Below are positions 1 through 7,684 of a stretch of 35,509 nucleotides of DNA, piece after piece. The stretch is from NCBI GenBank assembly GCA_018814045.1, contig JAHJAR010000173.1, forward strand, positions 1 to 35,509, in the 5' to 3' direction. A program made the position numbers and the translations under genes. Below the pieces are notes generated by a model, which worked only from the letters and a program-made list of their open reading frames with translations, searched no databases and was not told the origin of the DNA. The stretch is from Planctomycetota bacterium (GTDB lineage: Bacteria; Planctomycetota; Phycisphaerae; UBA1845; Fen-1342). Every line of letters starts with the position of its first letter. Positions within the stretch are counted from its first letter, which is position 1.

Positions 1-68
1 AACGTCGGGGCGCTAAACACGGGCGCGACCTGTTGCACAAGCTCCACGAACGAGTGTACCAGTTCCAC
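1..68 (-). CDS. Probable transposase, N-terminal end only (runs off window)
   Basis: A GTG codon at 68-66 sits six bases after a strong GGAGG (79-75), and the reading frame is open to the window edge. It encodes about 22 residues starting MELVHSFVELVQQVAPVFSA. Such a start (a short amphipathic helix, then APVF) resembles the first residues of DDE transposases common in planctomycete genomes. This is recognition from memory of the family, not a demonstrated match. The catalytic part lies outside the window. The sequence from 69 to 181 holds no gene and may be the non-coding end of the insertion element; I cannot place its inverted repeat. It could equally be another small cytoplasmic protein. 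Confidence 0.4.
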   Translation of the reverse strand, partial: MELVHSFVELVQQVAPVFSAPT

Positions 69-181
69 GACGAGCCTCCTTGCTCTGTGGGGTCTTCCTT
101 GACCAACAACCCCAATAGTGCCGGAGGTTCGTCTTTGCTTACCGGGGCCTCATCCAGGCCTCAAAAATGCGAAAACCAAAC

Positions 182-1216
182 TTAGTCGTGCTCCCCCAAC
201 CCCTCTGACCGCAAATCGTGCAGCAGGCGCATAACCAGTTCATGCGTCCGGTCGCTCTGGTAGACAACCAGCACGCCGCTGAAAACGGCCGCGCGCGCCC
301 GGCCACCGTTCTCTTCCCACGTCTCAGGCTCGACGAGATTCCAGAGCATCTCCAGAAAACGCTCTTCGGCTTCTTCGAGTGCGTTCCCGGCGGGCTCGGG
401 CGCGACGTCGTCCTCGTGCTGCTGCTCGGCAACCTCAGCATACTGCTTCTGCCATATGGTCGCGCTTTCGATCAGGTCACGCACGTTGTAAACGCGCGTG
501 GTGTAATGGCGCTCCAGCATCTCGCGCGTGGTAATCAACAGCACCCCGTCCTGAACGTCGAAAGCCAGATCAACGTCGCCGCCCGCGTCATCGAGCGCCA
601 GTTGCAGCACGCGCGCCGTCGAGATGTTCTTGAGCTTGATGCTGATCGGCTGATCACGGTCAACCCCGCTCTCCTCCAACTGTCGCCATTGCACGTGCAC
701 GTTCATGTGGGCCAGGTCGCACAAGAACTCGATGACCGTCTCCAAGGGCGTATCCTGCAACACAACGTCCGGAATAACCTCTTCCAGCGCCCTGAAGATC
801 GCCTCGTCTGGATCGATCTCGTCCGCTTCCGTTGGCGGCACAAGTCGCTCCTGCACTAACCAGTTGCCACTAAGCGCCCCTGGTCCGGCCGCCACCGAAG
901 GAGTAACCTCCGGCGTCAGTGTGGTCACCAGCAAAGCCCCAAACCCGATACACGCTGCTGCTGCCGTTCCACGCATGATCCACCTTCGCTTTCGTCCTAT
1001 GCGATTGAAGCGTGCGGCCAGCTCGGCCGCATCACCGAAATCCTCCAAGGCCCGCAAGAGCGCCTGCTCGCGTGTCGCACCCCCGGCCTGTTCGGCTTCG
1101 ACGGCCTCCTCCAGGTGGGCCCGCAGTTCGCGCCGGATCTCGTCCCGCTGTGCCGCGCTCAGCCGCAGGCAACGGCTCAGCAACATCAGGTAGGCTTCGA
1201 ACTCGCGGTCCGACAT
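182..1216 (-). CDS. HAAS-domain membrane protein with secretin/TonB N-terminus (STN)-like domain
   Basis: The start is placed at the ATG at 1216-1214, which overlaps the TGA stop of the upstream PadR gene as ATGA, so the two are translationally coupled. The product has 344 residues. Residues 1-75 form a helical HAAS/permease-prefix-type domain (DREFEAYL at the N-terminus, then HLEEAVE and ALEDFGD), a domain often encoded next to PadR regulators. Residues 81-101 are a transmembrane helix. From about 145 to 240 there is a secretin and TonB N-terminus short-domain pattern (VVLQDTPLETVIEFL, then ISIKLKNIS, then VLLITTREMLE) seen in many planctomycete proteins. The C-terminal 100 residues are acidic and unassigned. 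Topology suggests a cytoplasmic N-terminus and an exported C-terminus. The true role is unknown; it is probably co-regulated with PadR. Confidence 0.75.
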   Translation of the reverse strand: MSDREFEAYLMLLSRCLRLSAAQRDEIRRELRAHLEEAVEAEQAGGATREQALLRALEDFGDAAELAARFNRIGRKRRWIMRGTAAAACIGFGALLVTTLTPEVTPSVAAGPGALSGNWLVQERLVPPTEADEIDPDEAIFRALEEVIPDVVLQDTPLETVIEFLCDLAHMNVHVQWRQLEESGVDRDQPISIKLKNISTARVLQLALDDAGGDVDLAFDVQDGVLLITTREMLERHYTTRVYNVRDLIESATIWQKQYAEVAEQQHEDDVAPEPAGNALEEAEERFLEMLWNLVEPETWEENGGRARAAVFSGVLVVYQSDRTHELVMRLLHDLRSEGLGEHD

Positions 1217-1593
1217 CAACCTTGCTCCGCGCCCAGCGCGGGGCCCGCGCCAGGCTCCGCATCCCGGTGGCCGCCGCCGAGAATCCCACGAACACACGCC
1301 GCGTAGTCCAGCCACTCGCAAGTGTCGCGTTCGAGGCGCCGGCGGCCCTTATCGGTCAGGGCGTACCACTTACGGTCGCGGCCGGTGGAATCGTCCCACC
1401 AACTGCGGACGCATCCGCCGCGCTCGAGCTTGTGCAAGATCGGGTAGAGCGTGCCGGCTTTCAGATCGATGCGGCCGTCGCTACGCCCGCGCAGACACGA
1501 AAGGATCTGGTAGCCGTAGCGGCTGCTGCCATTGAGGTCTGATAATACCATCAATTCCAGGCTTCCACGCAACAAGTCACGTCCGAATGCCAC
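1216..1593 (-). CDS. PadR family transcriptional regulator
   Basis: A 125-residue winged-helix protein with the PadR signature: FGRDLLRGSLELMVLS at the N-terminus, YGYQI in helix 2, AGTLYPILHKLERGG for the recognition helix and wing entry, and RKWYALTDKGRRRL for the wing. A longer frame begins at an ATG at 1626, but that codon lies within the apparent promoter. The GTG at 1593-1591 has a GAGGTG site seven bases upstream and gives the family's usual N-terminus, so I use it. The C-terminus lacks the long helix of PadR subfamily 1, so this is a short subfamily-2-type member. It probably represses its own two-gene operon through the palindrome at 1632-1648. Confidence 0.9.
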   Translation of the reverse strand: MAFGRDLLRGSLELMVLSDLNGSSRYGYQILSCLRGRSDGRIDLKAGTLYPILHKLERGGCVRSWWDDSTGRDRKWYALTDKGRRRLERDTCEWLDYAACVRGILGGGHRDAEPGAGPALGAEQG

Positions 1594-1631
1594 GACCAAG
1601 CACCTCACAACACTAATATTGCCCATCTATA

Positions 1632-1648
1632 ATATAGCTCAGCTATAT
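1632..1648. promoter_or_regulatory. Perfect 17-bp palindrome, likely PadR operator over the promoter
   Basis: Arms ATATAGCT and AGCTATAT flank a single C. On the minus strand the downstream arm overlaps AT-rich -10-like sequence (TATATT at 1636-1631) about 40 bases before the PadR GTG start. A plus-strand TATAAT also lies at 1628-1633, so one bound dimer could control both this operon and the divergent gene at 1822. The site is not the classical ATGT-N8-ACAT PadR box, so assignment to PadR is inferred from position. Confidence 0.55.
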
Positions 1649-1821
1649 AGCGGATGCAAATCGGACCCGGCTTTTTCGCACCGCCACGCAGTTTTGTATG
1701 CCAGACTATCTCCTAGCCCCCCGAACATCCGCATCGAACACGGCCGATGGGGGCTGCGCGCGGCGCGACCAGCCCTTTGCGGCTGGCCGCGGCGCGACGC
1801 CGTAACCGGAGGACACGAAAC

Positions 1822-2238
1822 ATGCCTGCGAAATCGGACGGCAACGACAAAGCCCGCTACGGCCTCGACTGCGCGCAGACTTCCTGCCTCGTGCTCGGCG
1901 TTGCCCTGCTTGTCTGGGGAATAGCGCCCGCCGTGGTTCAGCGCGTGACGTCTTCGGATCCCCAGTGGCTGAGTTCGGTACTGCTCGGCAGTGCGGCACT
2001 ACTCGTGGGCAGCACGTTTCTCGGGTTCCATGTGCTCATACGCCGGGGGGTCTGCTGGGCGCTGTGGGCGGCCTTCTGGCTCTCCCTGGGCTTGGCCACG
2101 ATCGCCGTATGTGTCGTCATGCTGGCGCGCACCGAGATGATCTCCGTCTTCCTGCTCGTGTTATCGGGGTGTACGACGTTCACGACCTGGTTGGCGATCA
2201 GGTCGCAATCGGACAAAGTCGTGTGCAAAGCCGCCTGA
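1822..2238 (+). CDS. Small four-helix membrane protein of unknown function
   Basis: The ATG at 1822 follows GGAGG (1808-1812) with nine bases between, which decides it over an earlier in-frame ATG at 1747. The 138-residue product has four hydrophobic segments at about residues 20-40, 50-70, 78-100 and 105-128, with short polar ends (KSDGNDKARYG at the N-terminus, RSQSDKVVCKAA at the C-terminus). No family is recognised. It is divergent from the PadR operon, and the shared 230-bp intergenic region contains the palindrome at 1632-1648. A hairpin followed by T residues lies downstream at 2270-2323, so it is probably transcribed alone. Confidence 0.65.
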   Translation: MPAKSDGNDKARYGLDCAQTSCLVLGVALLVWGIAPAVVQRVTSSDPQWLSSVLLGSAALLVGSTFLGFHVLIRRGVCWALWAAFWLSLGLATIAVCVVMLARTEMISVFLLVLSGCTTFTTWLAIRSQSDKVVCKAA

Positions 2239-2269
2239 CGCCAGCGGCGGTCGGTCAGTTGACTCATCC

Positions 2270-2323
2270 GAGGGGCGAATTCCCGGACCGCAGACGTGGT
2301 CCGGATTCGCCTCCCGCTCTTTT
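2270..2323 (+). terminator. Probable intrinsic terminator after the small membrane protein gene
   Basis: A long imperfect hairpin (left arm 2270-2289 ending CGGACC, loop GCAGACGT, right arm 2298-2313 beginning GGTCCG) is followed by CTCTTTT at 2317-2323. It lies 32 bases after the stop at 2238. The tract between the right arm and the T run is three bases, slightly loose for a classical terminator. Confidence 0.5.
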
Positions 2324-2577
2324 GGCTGGGAAGTTACCAGCCCCCCCTTCACCTGCCGATATGGACGCTGAGGCGCTGCGGGGACCGTCGCCTGTTGGTG
2401 GCCGGCGGCGAAGCGGCGCTCGTGTAGTTGCGGTTTGAATATCGGTCGTGGGCACAGCGGATGGCTGGAAGAAATCCAACCTGGCACAGCAACGGGAACT
2501 CGCACCAGCACGCGCGACTCCCGGCCAATTCCAACGGCCAATATCGAGCCTACATGGCAATGGTGCCCGGAGGCAAC
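2324..2577. other. Intergenic stretch, no gene recognised
   Basis: An in-frame TTG at 2428 would extend the following STAS gene by 50 residues, but that extension is low-complexity, polar and has no ribosome site. I see only the leader and presumed promoter of the STAS gene here, and no clear -10/-35 pair. Confidence 0.3.
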
Positions 2578-3015
2578 ATGCAGGGCGCGGCATCCAAGTT
2601 CGAAGTGCGTGAGAGTGGTACCGGCTGTCTGGTGCTGACCTGCAACGGCGGGCTTTCGTGGGAGGACCGCGAACTGCTCGCCACCAGCGTCGAACAGTGC
2701 CTCAACCATCATCAACGCTTCGTCGGCGTCGTGCTCGACATGGCGGCGGTCACCTTCGTAAACTCGGCCGGTCTCGGGGCCTTGTTCCAGCTCTTGCAGC
2801 GGGTGCGCGGACGGGGCGGGCGAATCATCTTCGCCAATCTTCCACCCGCGCTGGCACGCCTGTTCCGCACCGTCGGCCTGGATCGTCTCGCAGAAACCAC
2901 CGACGGTGTGAACAGCGCCCTGGAGTTGCTGGCAACACCCGACCCCGCCGCAGACAGTCCACCAACCCAGCCGGCGGATGCCCCCGACGATGAGGCCAGA
3001 GCGGCCGGACATTAG
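2578..3015 (+). CDS. STAS-domain anti-sigma factor antagonist
   Basis: The ATG at 2578 is preceded by GGAGG at 2569-2573. In-frame ATGs at 2554 and 2560 are possible but have no site. The 145-residue protein matches the SpoIIAA-like STAS fold. It contains VVLDMAAVTFVNSAGLGAL, where the serine after Asn is the usual phosphorylation site of anti-anti-sigma factors, then RGRGGRIIFANLPP and LARLFRTVGLDRL. Such proteins bind an anti-sigma kinase when unphosphorylated and free the sigma factor. No anti-sigma kinase is adjacent. The gene ends 98 bases before the ATPase gene on the same strand, and the two may be co-transcribed. The acidic, Pro-rich C-terminal tail from about residue 120 is not part of the domain. 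Confidence 0.85.
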   Translation: MQGAASKFEVRESGTGCLVLTCNGGLSWEDRELLATSVEQCLNHHQRFVGVVLDMAAVTFVNSAGLGALFQLLQRVRGRGGRIIFANLPPALARLFRTVGLDRLAETTDGVNSALELLATPDPAADSPPTQPADAPDDEARAAGH

Positions 3016-3113
3016 GACGAGAGCACCGGGGCCGCGAGGTCGACCATCCGAACCGGTCCGCGGCCCCAGAGCCTCCTTCACCGACCCGAGAGCACCGACC
3101 CGGGAGACAGCAA

Positions 3114-4397
3114 ATGCTGACGTCCACCATCATGCAACCTGAGTCTGCCAAGAGTGGCGCCGCCACGGTCGCCGCCGGACGTCTGTTCAATGCCGAGGAT
3201 TTCGCCGTCGCGGACCTCCCGGTGCCCGAGATCTGGGATCGGATCGCAACCGCCGCCCTCCGCGAACAGGCCAGCGACGTGCACTTCACGTATCAAAGCG
3301 ATGGCGTGTACGTTGGAGTGCGGCTCGATGGTCGCGTGTGCCCGCAAGGCACCATGCCGGCTGAATTGGGACAACGTTTGACCAATCATGTGAAGGTCCT
3401 GGCCAACATGGACGTCGGTGAGCACCGCCGGCCGCAGGACGGACATATCAGCCTGACTATCGATAACCGTCCGATTGATCTGCGTATATCGCTCATGCCG
3501 ACCAACCACGGCGAAGACACGGCCGTGCGTTTTCTGGATCGCGAGAACTCGTTGCGCGAGCTGGACCAGTTGGGCGTCTCGGGGCAGCAACTCCGGACGC
3601 TGGCCGCGCTCATCGCGGCCCCCAGCGGACTGGTTCTGGTAACGGGCGCCACCGGGGCGGGTAAGACCACCACGCTCTACGCGTTGCTGCGCCAGCTTGC
3701 CGACGGAAACCGCCGTGTGGTCACGATCGAGAATCCGATCGAGTATGACCTGCCCGGCATCAGCCAATCCCAGGTGAACTACCGGATCGGCGTGGACTGC
3801 GCCACCCTGATCCGCAGCGTGCTGCGTCAGGATCCGAACGTGATCATGATCGGCGAGATCCGCGACCAGGAAACCGCTGCCACAGTCGTGCGCGCCGCCA
3901 ACTCCGGGCGCCTGGTGCTGGCCACTTCGCACGCAGCCTACGCCGGCGGCGCGATCGAAAGTCTGATCGCCATGGGAGCCCAGCCGCACTTCGTCGGTCG
4001 AGCTTTGCGGGGCGTCGTCGCGCAGACCCTGGTACGGCGGCTGTGCCCGTATTGCACGATCCGTCTCGAGGAAACCGCCGACATCGCCCTGCTGGAGGAC
4101 GTGCGTCACTTGCTGGAACCGGGGGAGAAGCCCGTGCTTTCGATGGGGCGTGGCTGCCCGCACTGCCGCCACACCGGCTATCGCAATCGACTGGGCGTCT
4201 TCGAGATCATGACGGCGGACGAAGACATCCGCGCCATGGTCAGCCGCGGTACGCCCGCGCGCGAGGTGTATGATTACGCCATCCAGAATCGAATGGTCAG
4301 CATCGCCCAGGCCGGCAAGCTGGCCGCGCTGCGCGGTCTGACAACCGTGGAAGAGCTGATCCAGAACGTCTCGGAGATCTGGAGCGGCGGGGCCTAG
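3114..4397 (+). CDS. GspE/PilB/PilT-superfamily secretion ATPase, short form
   Basis: A 427-residue protein starting at an ATG seven bases after GGGAG. It carries the N2-type entry SDVHF (54-58), the Walker A motif GATGAGKT (178-185), the Asp-box region ENPIEYDLPG (206-215), a Walker B-like VIMIGEIRD (243-251), a degenerate His box (TSHAAYAGGA), and a zinc-type four-cysteine motif of CPYC (311-314) plus CPHC (348-351). The Cys motif is typical of GspE/PilB rather than PilT. The N1/MshEN domain of full-length PilB (about 560 residues) is absent. No other type II secretion or type IV pilus gene is present, so this is an orphan ATPase. It may serve a pilus or secretion machine encoded elsewhere, or act with the STAS protein upstream. 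Confidence 0.88.
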   Translation: MLTSTIMQPESAKSGAATVAAGRLFNAEDFAVADLPVPEIWDRIATAALREQASDVHFTYQSDGVYVGVRLDGRVCPQGTMPAELGQRLTNHVKVLANMDVGEHRRPQDGHISLTIDNRPIDLRISLMPTNHGEDTAVRFLDRENSLRELDQLGVSGQQLRTLAALIAAPSGLVLVTGATGAGKTTTLYALLRQLADGNRRVVTIENPIEYDLPGISQSQVNYRIGVDCATLIRSVLRQDPNVIMIGEIRDQETAATVVRAANSGRLVLATSHAAYAGGAIESLIAMGAQPHFVGRALRGVVAQTLVRRLCPYCTIRLEETADIALLEDVRHLLEPGEKPVLSMGRGCPHCRHTGYRNRLGVFEIMTADEDIRAMVSRGTPAREVYDYAIQNRMVSIAQAGKLAALRGLTTVEELIQNVSEIWSGGA

Positions 4398-4425
4398 CGT
4401 GGTGTCTCGCAGTTAACGTGTGTTT

Positions 4426-4510
4426 CCGAGCCGCGACCGTGAGGAAGCGGTTGCGTCGAGAAACGCTCGGCGCCGCCGGCAACCGCTCCCTTCTCACGGT
4501 CGCGGCTCGG
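4426..4510. repeat. Dispersed hairpin repeat, copy A
   Basis: Two arms of about 30 bases in inverted orientation: 4426-4454, starting CCGAGCCGCGACCGTGAG, and 4479-4510, its reverse complement with a 3-base indel. They flank a 24-base loop. Related single-orientation copies are at 6933-7020 and 11021-11105. It lies between two convergent genes and could also work as a bidirectional terminator. Confidence 0.75.
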
Positions 4511-4556
4511 TTTGGCTGCGGTCTGCCAACAACGCCGGTCCAGAACGAAAGACGCA

Positions 4557-5492
4557 CTACCCCACCAACAGGACCATGAGCCCATTCTGCGCGTGCATGC
4601 GGTTCTCAGCTTGATCGAAGATCGCCGAGTTGGGCGTACGCGAGGCGGCGTAGTCAATCTCCTCGTCGTAGTGCGCCGGCAGACAGTGCATGATGATCGC
4701 GTCGGACTTGGCGTGTTTCATAAGGTCGGCGTCGATGCGAAAGCCGCTGAACGCCCGTTTCTTCGCCTCCGCCTCGGCCTCCTGCCCCATCGACGCCCAC
4801 ACGTCAGTATAGAGCACGTCGGCCTCGCGCGCCCCCGTCGCTGGATCGTTGACCACCTCGATCCGCGCACCGGTCGCAGCCCCGAGCGCGCGTGATTCCT
4901 GAAGCACCTGTTCCTGCGGCTCGCAGCCGTGTGGCGTGACGACGGTCATGTGCATGCCGACGCGTGCGGCGCCGAGCATCAGCGAATGGGCCACGTTGTT
5001 ACCGTCGCCGATGAAAACCGCCTTCAGACCCGCGAGACGGTTCTTGCGTTCGCGGATCGTCAGCAGGTCGGCGAGGATCTGGCAGGGGTGCTCCAGGTCA
5101 CTGAGGCCGTTGATCACCGGCACGGTCGCGTGGCGGCCGAGGTCGGCAACCGTATCGTGCCCGAAAACGCGGGCCATGATCAGATCGACATAGCGCGACA
5201 GCACCAGAGCGATGTCCTCCGTGGTCTCGCGCTGGCCCAGCTTTATGTCGGTCGGCGCCAGGTAGATGGCGTGTCCGCCCAGCAGCGTCATCCCGGTCTC
5301 AAATGACACCCGCGTCCGCAGCGACGGCTTCAGAAAGATCATCGCCAGGGTCTTGCCCGCCAGCGGAGCCTCGTCGAACACCCTCCGCCGATCCGCCTTC
5401 AGTTCCGCCGCCTTGTCGAGCACGGCGGTGATCTCATCTCCAGACAGGTCCTTGATCGAGAGCAGGTTTCGCCCGCGCAGATTCACTGCCAT
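4557..5492 (-). CDS. argF: Ornithine carbamoyltransferase
   Basis: This enzyme converts ornithine and carbamoyl phosphate to citrulline in cytoplasmic arginine synthesis. The 311-residue product has the carbamoyl phosphate site KPSLRTR (55-61), with Leu in place of the usual Thr of STRTR, as in some bacterial relatives. It also has HPCQ (135-138), the ornithine loop DVWASMGQE (230-238) and the catalytic HCLPAH (269-274). The ATG at 5492 has GGAG nine bases upstream; a TTG five codons earlier is the alternative. The length is normal. No other arg gene is nearby, so it is probably a single-gene unit. The closely related N-acetyl- and N-succinylornithine carbamoyltransferases cannot be wholly excluded, but the SMGQE loop favours ornithine. 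Confidence 0.92.
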   Translation of the reverse strand: MAVNLRGRNLLSIKDLSGDEITAVLDKAAELKADRRRVFDEAPLAGKTLAMIFLKPSLRTRVSFETGMTLLGGHAIYLAPTDIKLGQRETTEDIALVLSRYVDLIMARVFGHDTVADLGRHATVPVINGLSDLEHPCQILADLLTIRERKNRLAGLKAVFIGDGNNVAHSLMLGAARVGMHMTVVTPHGCEPQEQVLQESRALGAATGARIEVVNDPATGAREADVLYTDVWASMGQEAEAEAKKRAFSGFRIDADLMKHAKSDAIIMHCLPAHYDEEIDYAASRTPNSAIFDQAENRMHAQNGLMVLLVG

Positions 5493-5647
5493 CGCTTCAA
5501 TCTCCAACTAAACCAACGAGCCGTCCCGCCGTCGGCCGCTCCTATGGCGTCAGGTCGCGTCCCCAGGTGGCAGGGAACGGATGCAACGGGGCCACCGTGG
5601 CCGGCGGGAGTATACAGCGCCGGGCAAGCGAATGGAGTCTCGGCTCG

Positions 5648-5706
5648 CACGGTGGCACGGGCGTCAGCGCCCGTGAAGCCACAGGCGAGACGCCTGTGCC
5701 ACCGTG
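5648..5706. repeat. Nested-hairpin intergenic repeat
   Basis: Outer arms CACGGTGGCAC (5648-5658) and GTGCCACCGTG (5696-5706) are exact inverted repeats. Inside lie two perfect 8-bp hairpins, CACGGGCG/CGCCCGTG (5656-5675) and CACAGGCG/CGCCTGTG (5680-5698). The layout is a three-way cruciform. Similar sequences are, to my knowledge, frequent in planctomycete intergenic DNA. It lies between argF and the 3' end of the potassium channel gene. Confidence 0.7.
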
Positions 5707-5750
5707 AATACGATGCAAACGGCGTGAGCAACTGCACCAGCTCGAGACAC

Positions 5751-6836
5751 TCAGGTGCGCGACATTCCCGCCAGGCGCGCGAGCTGTTCGCGCGTGCCAA
5801 CCACCACCAGGATGTCACCAGCGGACAGCACCGTGTCGGGCGTGGGGGCGGCGATCAGCTTCCCGGTGCGCTGCCGCAATGCCACCACGTTCACACCGGT
5901 GACCTGTCTTATCGCCGAGGCGCCGATGGCACAGCCGTCGAGGCGCGACTCGATGGCAACGACCATCTCCTCCATCCACAGTTCGAGTTCCTCATCGTGC
6001 ATGACGACTTCCAGGAACTCGACCACGTTGGGCCGCAGGGCCATCTGCGCAATCCGCCGGCCCGCCAGACCATACGGCAACAGCACGCGGTTGGCCCCGG
6101 CCGTGATCAGCTTGGACTCGGTCGCGTCCTTGTTCGCGCGCGCGATGATGAACAAGTTGTCGTTCAGCGCCCGGGCCGAGAGCACCACCATCAGATTCAC
6201 GGCATCGTCGGCCATTCCGGCCACCAGCCCACGCGCCCGCTCGACGCCCGCCCGCTTCAGAACCGTGTCGTCCCCGGCGTCGCCAAGTAGGGCCAGATAG
6301 CCGTTCGTCATCGCCAGGTCGATGTTGGCCGCGTCCAAGTCAACCACAACCAGCGGCTTACTCTCGCGCCGGAACTCGGCCGCTACGCGCCGTCCCATCC
6401 GGCCGTACCCGCATACGATGTAGTGGTCATGCAGCCGTTCTATTTGCTTTTCCATTCTTCGTTGACCCATGAAGCCGCGCAGTTCGCCGGCAATCACGTA
6501 GTTGGCGACGGCGGTCGCCGTGTACATGAACGCCCCCACGCCGAAGAGAATCAGCACGATGGTGAAAACGCGCCCGGGCGGGTCCAGATCGCGGACCTCC
6601 CGGAACCCCACGGTCGTGACGGTAATCACGGCCATGTACAGCGAGTCCGTAACGGACATTCTCTCGAGGAAGTGGTAGCCGGCCGTGCCAAACGCGATCA
6701 CCAGGCCCAATGCGGCCAGGGGTCTCATCAGGCGTTGTGCGATGCCGCCGTCCGCCGTGACCATGAGCTGCGTCAGCCTCCGATCGACTTCTGCGTTTGT
6801 CGGCCCACGAATGCTGAGTGACACTTCGTAACGCAC
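5751..6836 (-). CDS. Two-transmembrane potassium channel protein with RCK (TrkA-N/TrkA-C) domains
   Basis: A 361-residue inner-membrane protein of the Kch/MthK type. Helix 1 is at about 38-56, the pore loop and filter TVTTVGFRE at 72-80, and helix 2 at about 90-115. The RCK N domain starts at 137 with the dinucleotide motif CGYGRMG (142-148) and acidic VVVDLD at the end of strand 2. A TrkA-C domain fills the last 80 residues (AIGASAIRQVTGVNVVAL, then LSAGDILVVVGT). The filter is TVGF followed by Arg-Glu, where canonical channels have TVGYGD. It most likely carries ligand-gated K+ (or less selective cation) flux. The GTG start at 6836 lacks a clear ribosome site; the ATG at 6764 is an alternative. 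Confidence 0.88.
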   Translation of the reverse strand: MRYEVSLSIRGPTNAEVDRRLTQLMVTADGGIAQRLMRPLAALGLVIAFGTAGYHFLERMSVTDSLYMAVITVTTVGFREVRDLDPPGRVFTIVLILFGVGAFMYTATAVANYVIAGELRGFMGQRRMEKQIERLHDHYIVCGYGRMGRRVAAEFRRESKPLVVVDLDAANIDLAMTNGYLALLGDAGDDTVLKRAGVERARGLVAGMADDAVNLMVVLSARALNDNLFIIARANKDATESKLITAGANRVLLPYGLAGRRIAQMALRPNVVEFLEVVMHDEELELWMEEMVVAIESRLDGCAIGASAIRQVTGVNVVALRQRTGKLIAAPTPDTVLSAGDILVVVGTREQLARLAGMSRT

Positions 6837-6932
6837 GTCGTCGTCGTATGCAAGCGGCCCGGCGCTGAGCCCTTCGCCAAATCAGTCACACCCTCCGGCG
6901 CAAGCTGGCGTGCCGATTGCCCCCCCGGTGCT

Positions 6933-7020
6933 GTTTCTCACGCTGTCTGCGTTTTATCCGAGCAGCCGCGACCGTAAGGGAGCGGTGCTCCTCGCGCACA
7001 ACAACCGCTTCCTCACGGCT
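6933..7020 (+). repeat. Dispersed hairpin repeat, copy B
   Basis: It begins GTTTCTCACGCTG and continues to TTTTATCCGAGC, then a GCCGCGACCGTAAGGGAGCGG core, and ends in an inverted partner (ACAACCGCTTCCTCACGG, 7001-7018). Copy C at 11021 follows the same order of blocks base for base apart from scattered changes and small gaps. The core matches copy A. Confidence 0.75.
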
Positions 7021-7640
7021 TACCAGGTCCGCCGTAGGGGTTTCCAGCGTTGTAGTGCCAGGCACATCCGCGGTCGGCGGGGGCTTATTTACAGGTCCAT
7101 GCAGGAGCGTCGAAACGATGCTCCGCGTCGAGGGCATGGTCTCAGGGGCTCCGCAGCGGCGATTGCGCCGCCGCAACATCGGCCGCGCAAGGAATATCAG
7201 ACGTTGTGGTTGGCACAGGGACCACAGGTTGTGCTCTTGCAGGCCTTTTCGGTTGAATTACGCCCGCACGGTGCCTAGCATCACCTGCGGGAGTTGTAGT
7301 GGTACTTCTCTGGCTCCGTGCGCCCATTGGTTTCGGCACCGGTCGGGACCGAGGGCAAGCCAAGTCTGCGGGCTTGCCGGGCACGCGGTCACCAGCAGGG
7401 TGTGCCGCTCGCTGGGGGATGCGTGTGATCGCCTGAGCGCGAGAGAGGCACACGCCACCAGATCGCACCCGCACAGCGTGGGAATGGAGTCCTGGGACGC
7501 ATGTGATGTAGTCCGAGTTCACCACGTGCGCTCGTAAGTGAGGACGAGACGGGTAGCCTGGTCAGGTTGCCAGATAGCGAGGAAGGACGCGTCGACCCCC
7601 TCGACCGGTTCGAGGAAACGGGTTTGTCTGATGTTGTGCA
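7021..7640. other. Long intergenic stretch with no recognised gene
   Basis: Frames in both directions are open for 100-200 codons but are Arg/Ser/Cys-rich with no domain, signal peptide or ribosome site. They look like chance frames in GC-rich DNA or highly decayed coding sequence. With copy B of the repeat, the gene-free gap between the potassium channel and the PEP-CTERM gene is about 850 bp, the longest in the window without identifiable remnants. Confidence 0.4.
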
Positions 7641-7656
7641 GGTCACAAGTGTGACC
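7641..7656. promoter_or_regulatory. 16-bp palindrome upstream of the PEP-CTERM gene
   Basis: GGTCACA-AG-TGTGACC is a perfect inverted repeat with 7-bp arms, ending 28 bases before the ATG at 7685 and 17 bases before its GGAGG. It could be an operator or an mRNA leader hairpin. The half-site TGTGA recalls CRP/FNR-family sites, but the arm orientation and spacing differ from TGTGA-N6-TCACA. Confidence 0.35.
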
Positions 7657-7684
7657 AGTCTCTCCCTATTCTTGGAGGTGCCGA

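Noticed and set aside
2161..3081. 306-codon minus-strand open frame
   Set aside because: It overlaps the STAS gene and the terminator hairpin in antisense, and has no start signal.
3078..4172. 364-codon minus-strand open frame
   Set aside because: It lies opposite the GspE-type ATPase, whose motifs are unmistakable on the plus strand.
6917..7537. 206-codon plus-strand frame in the long intergenic gap
   Set aside because: It begins inside the dispersed repeat, is Arg/Ser/Cys-rich and has no ribosome site.
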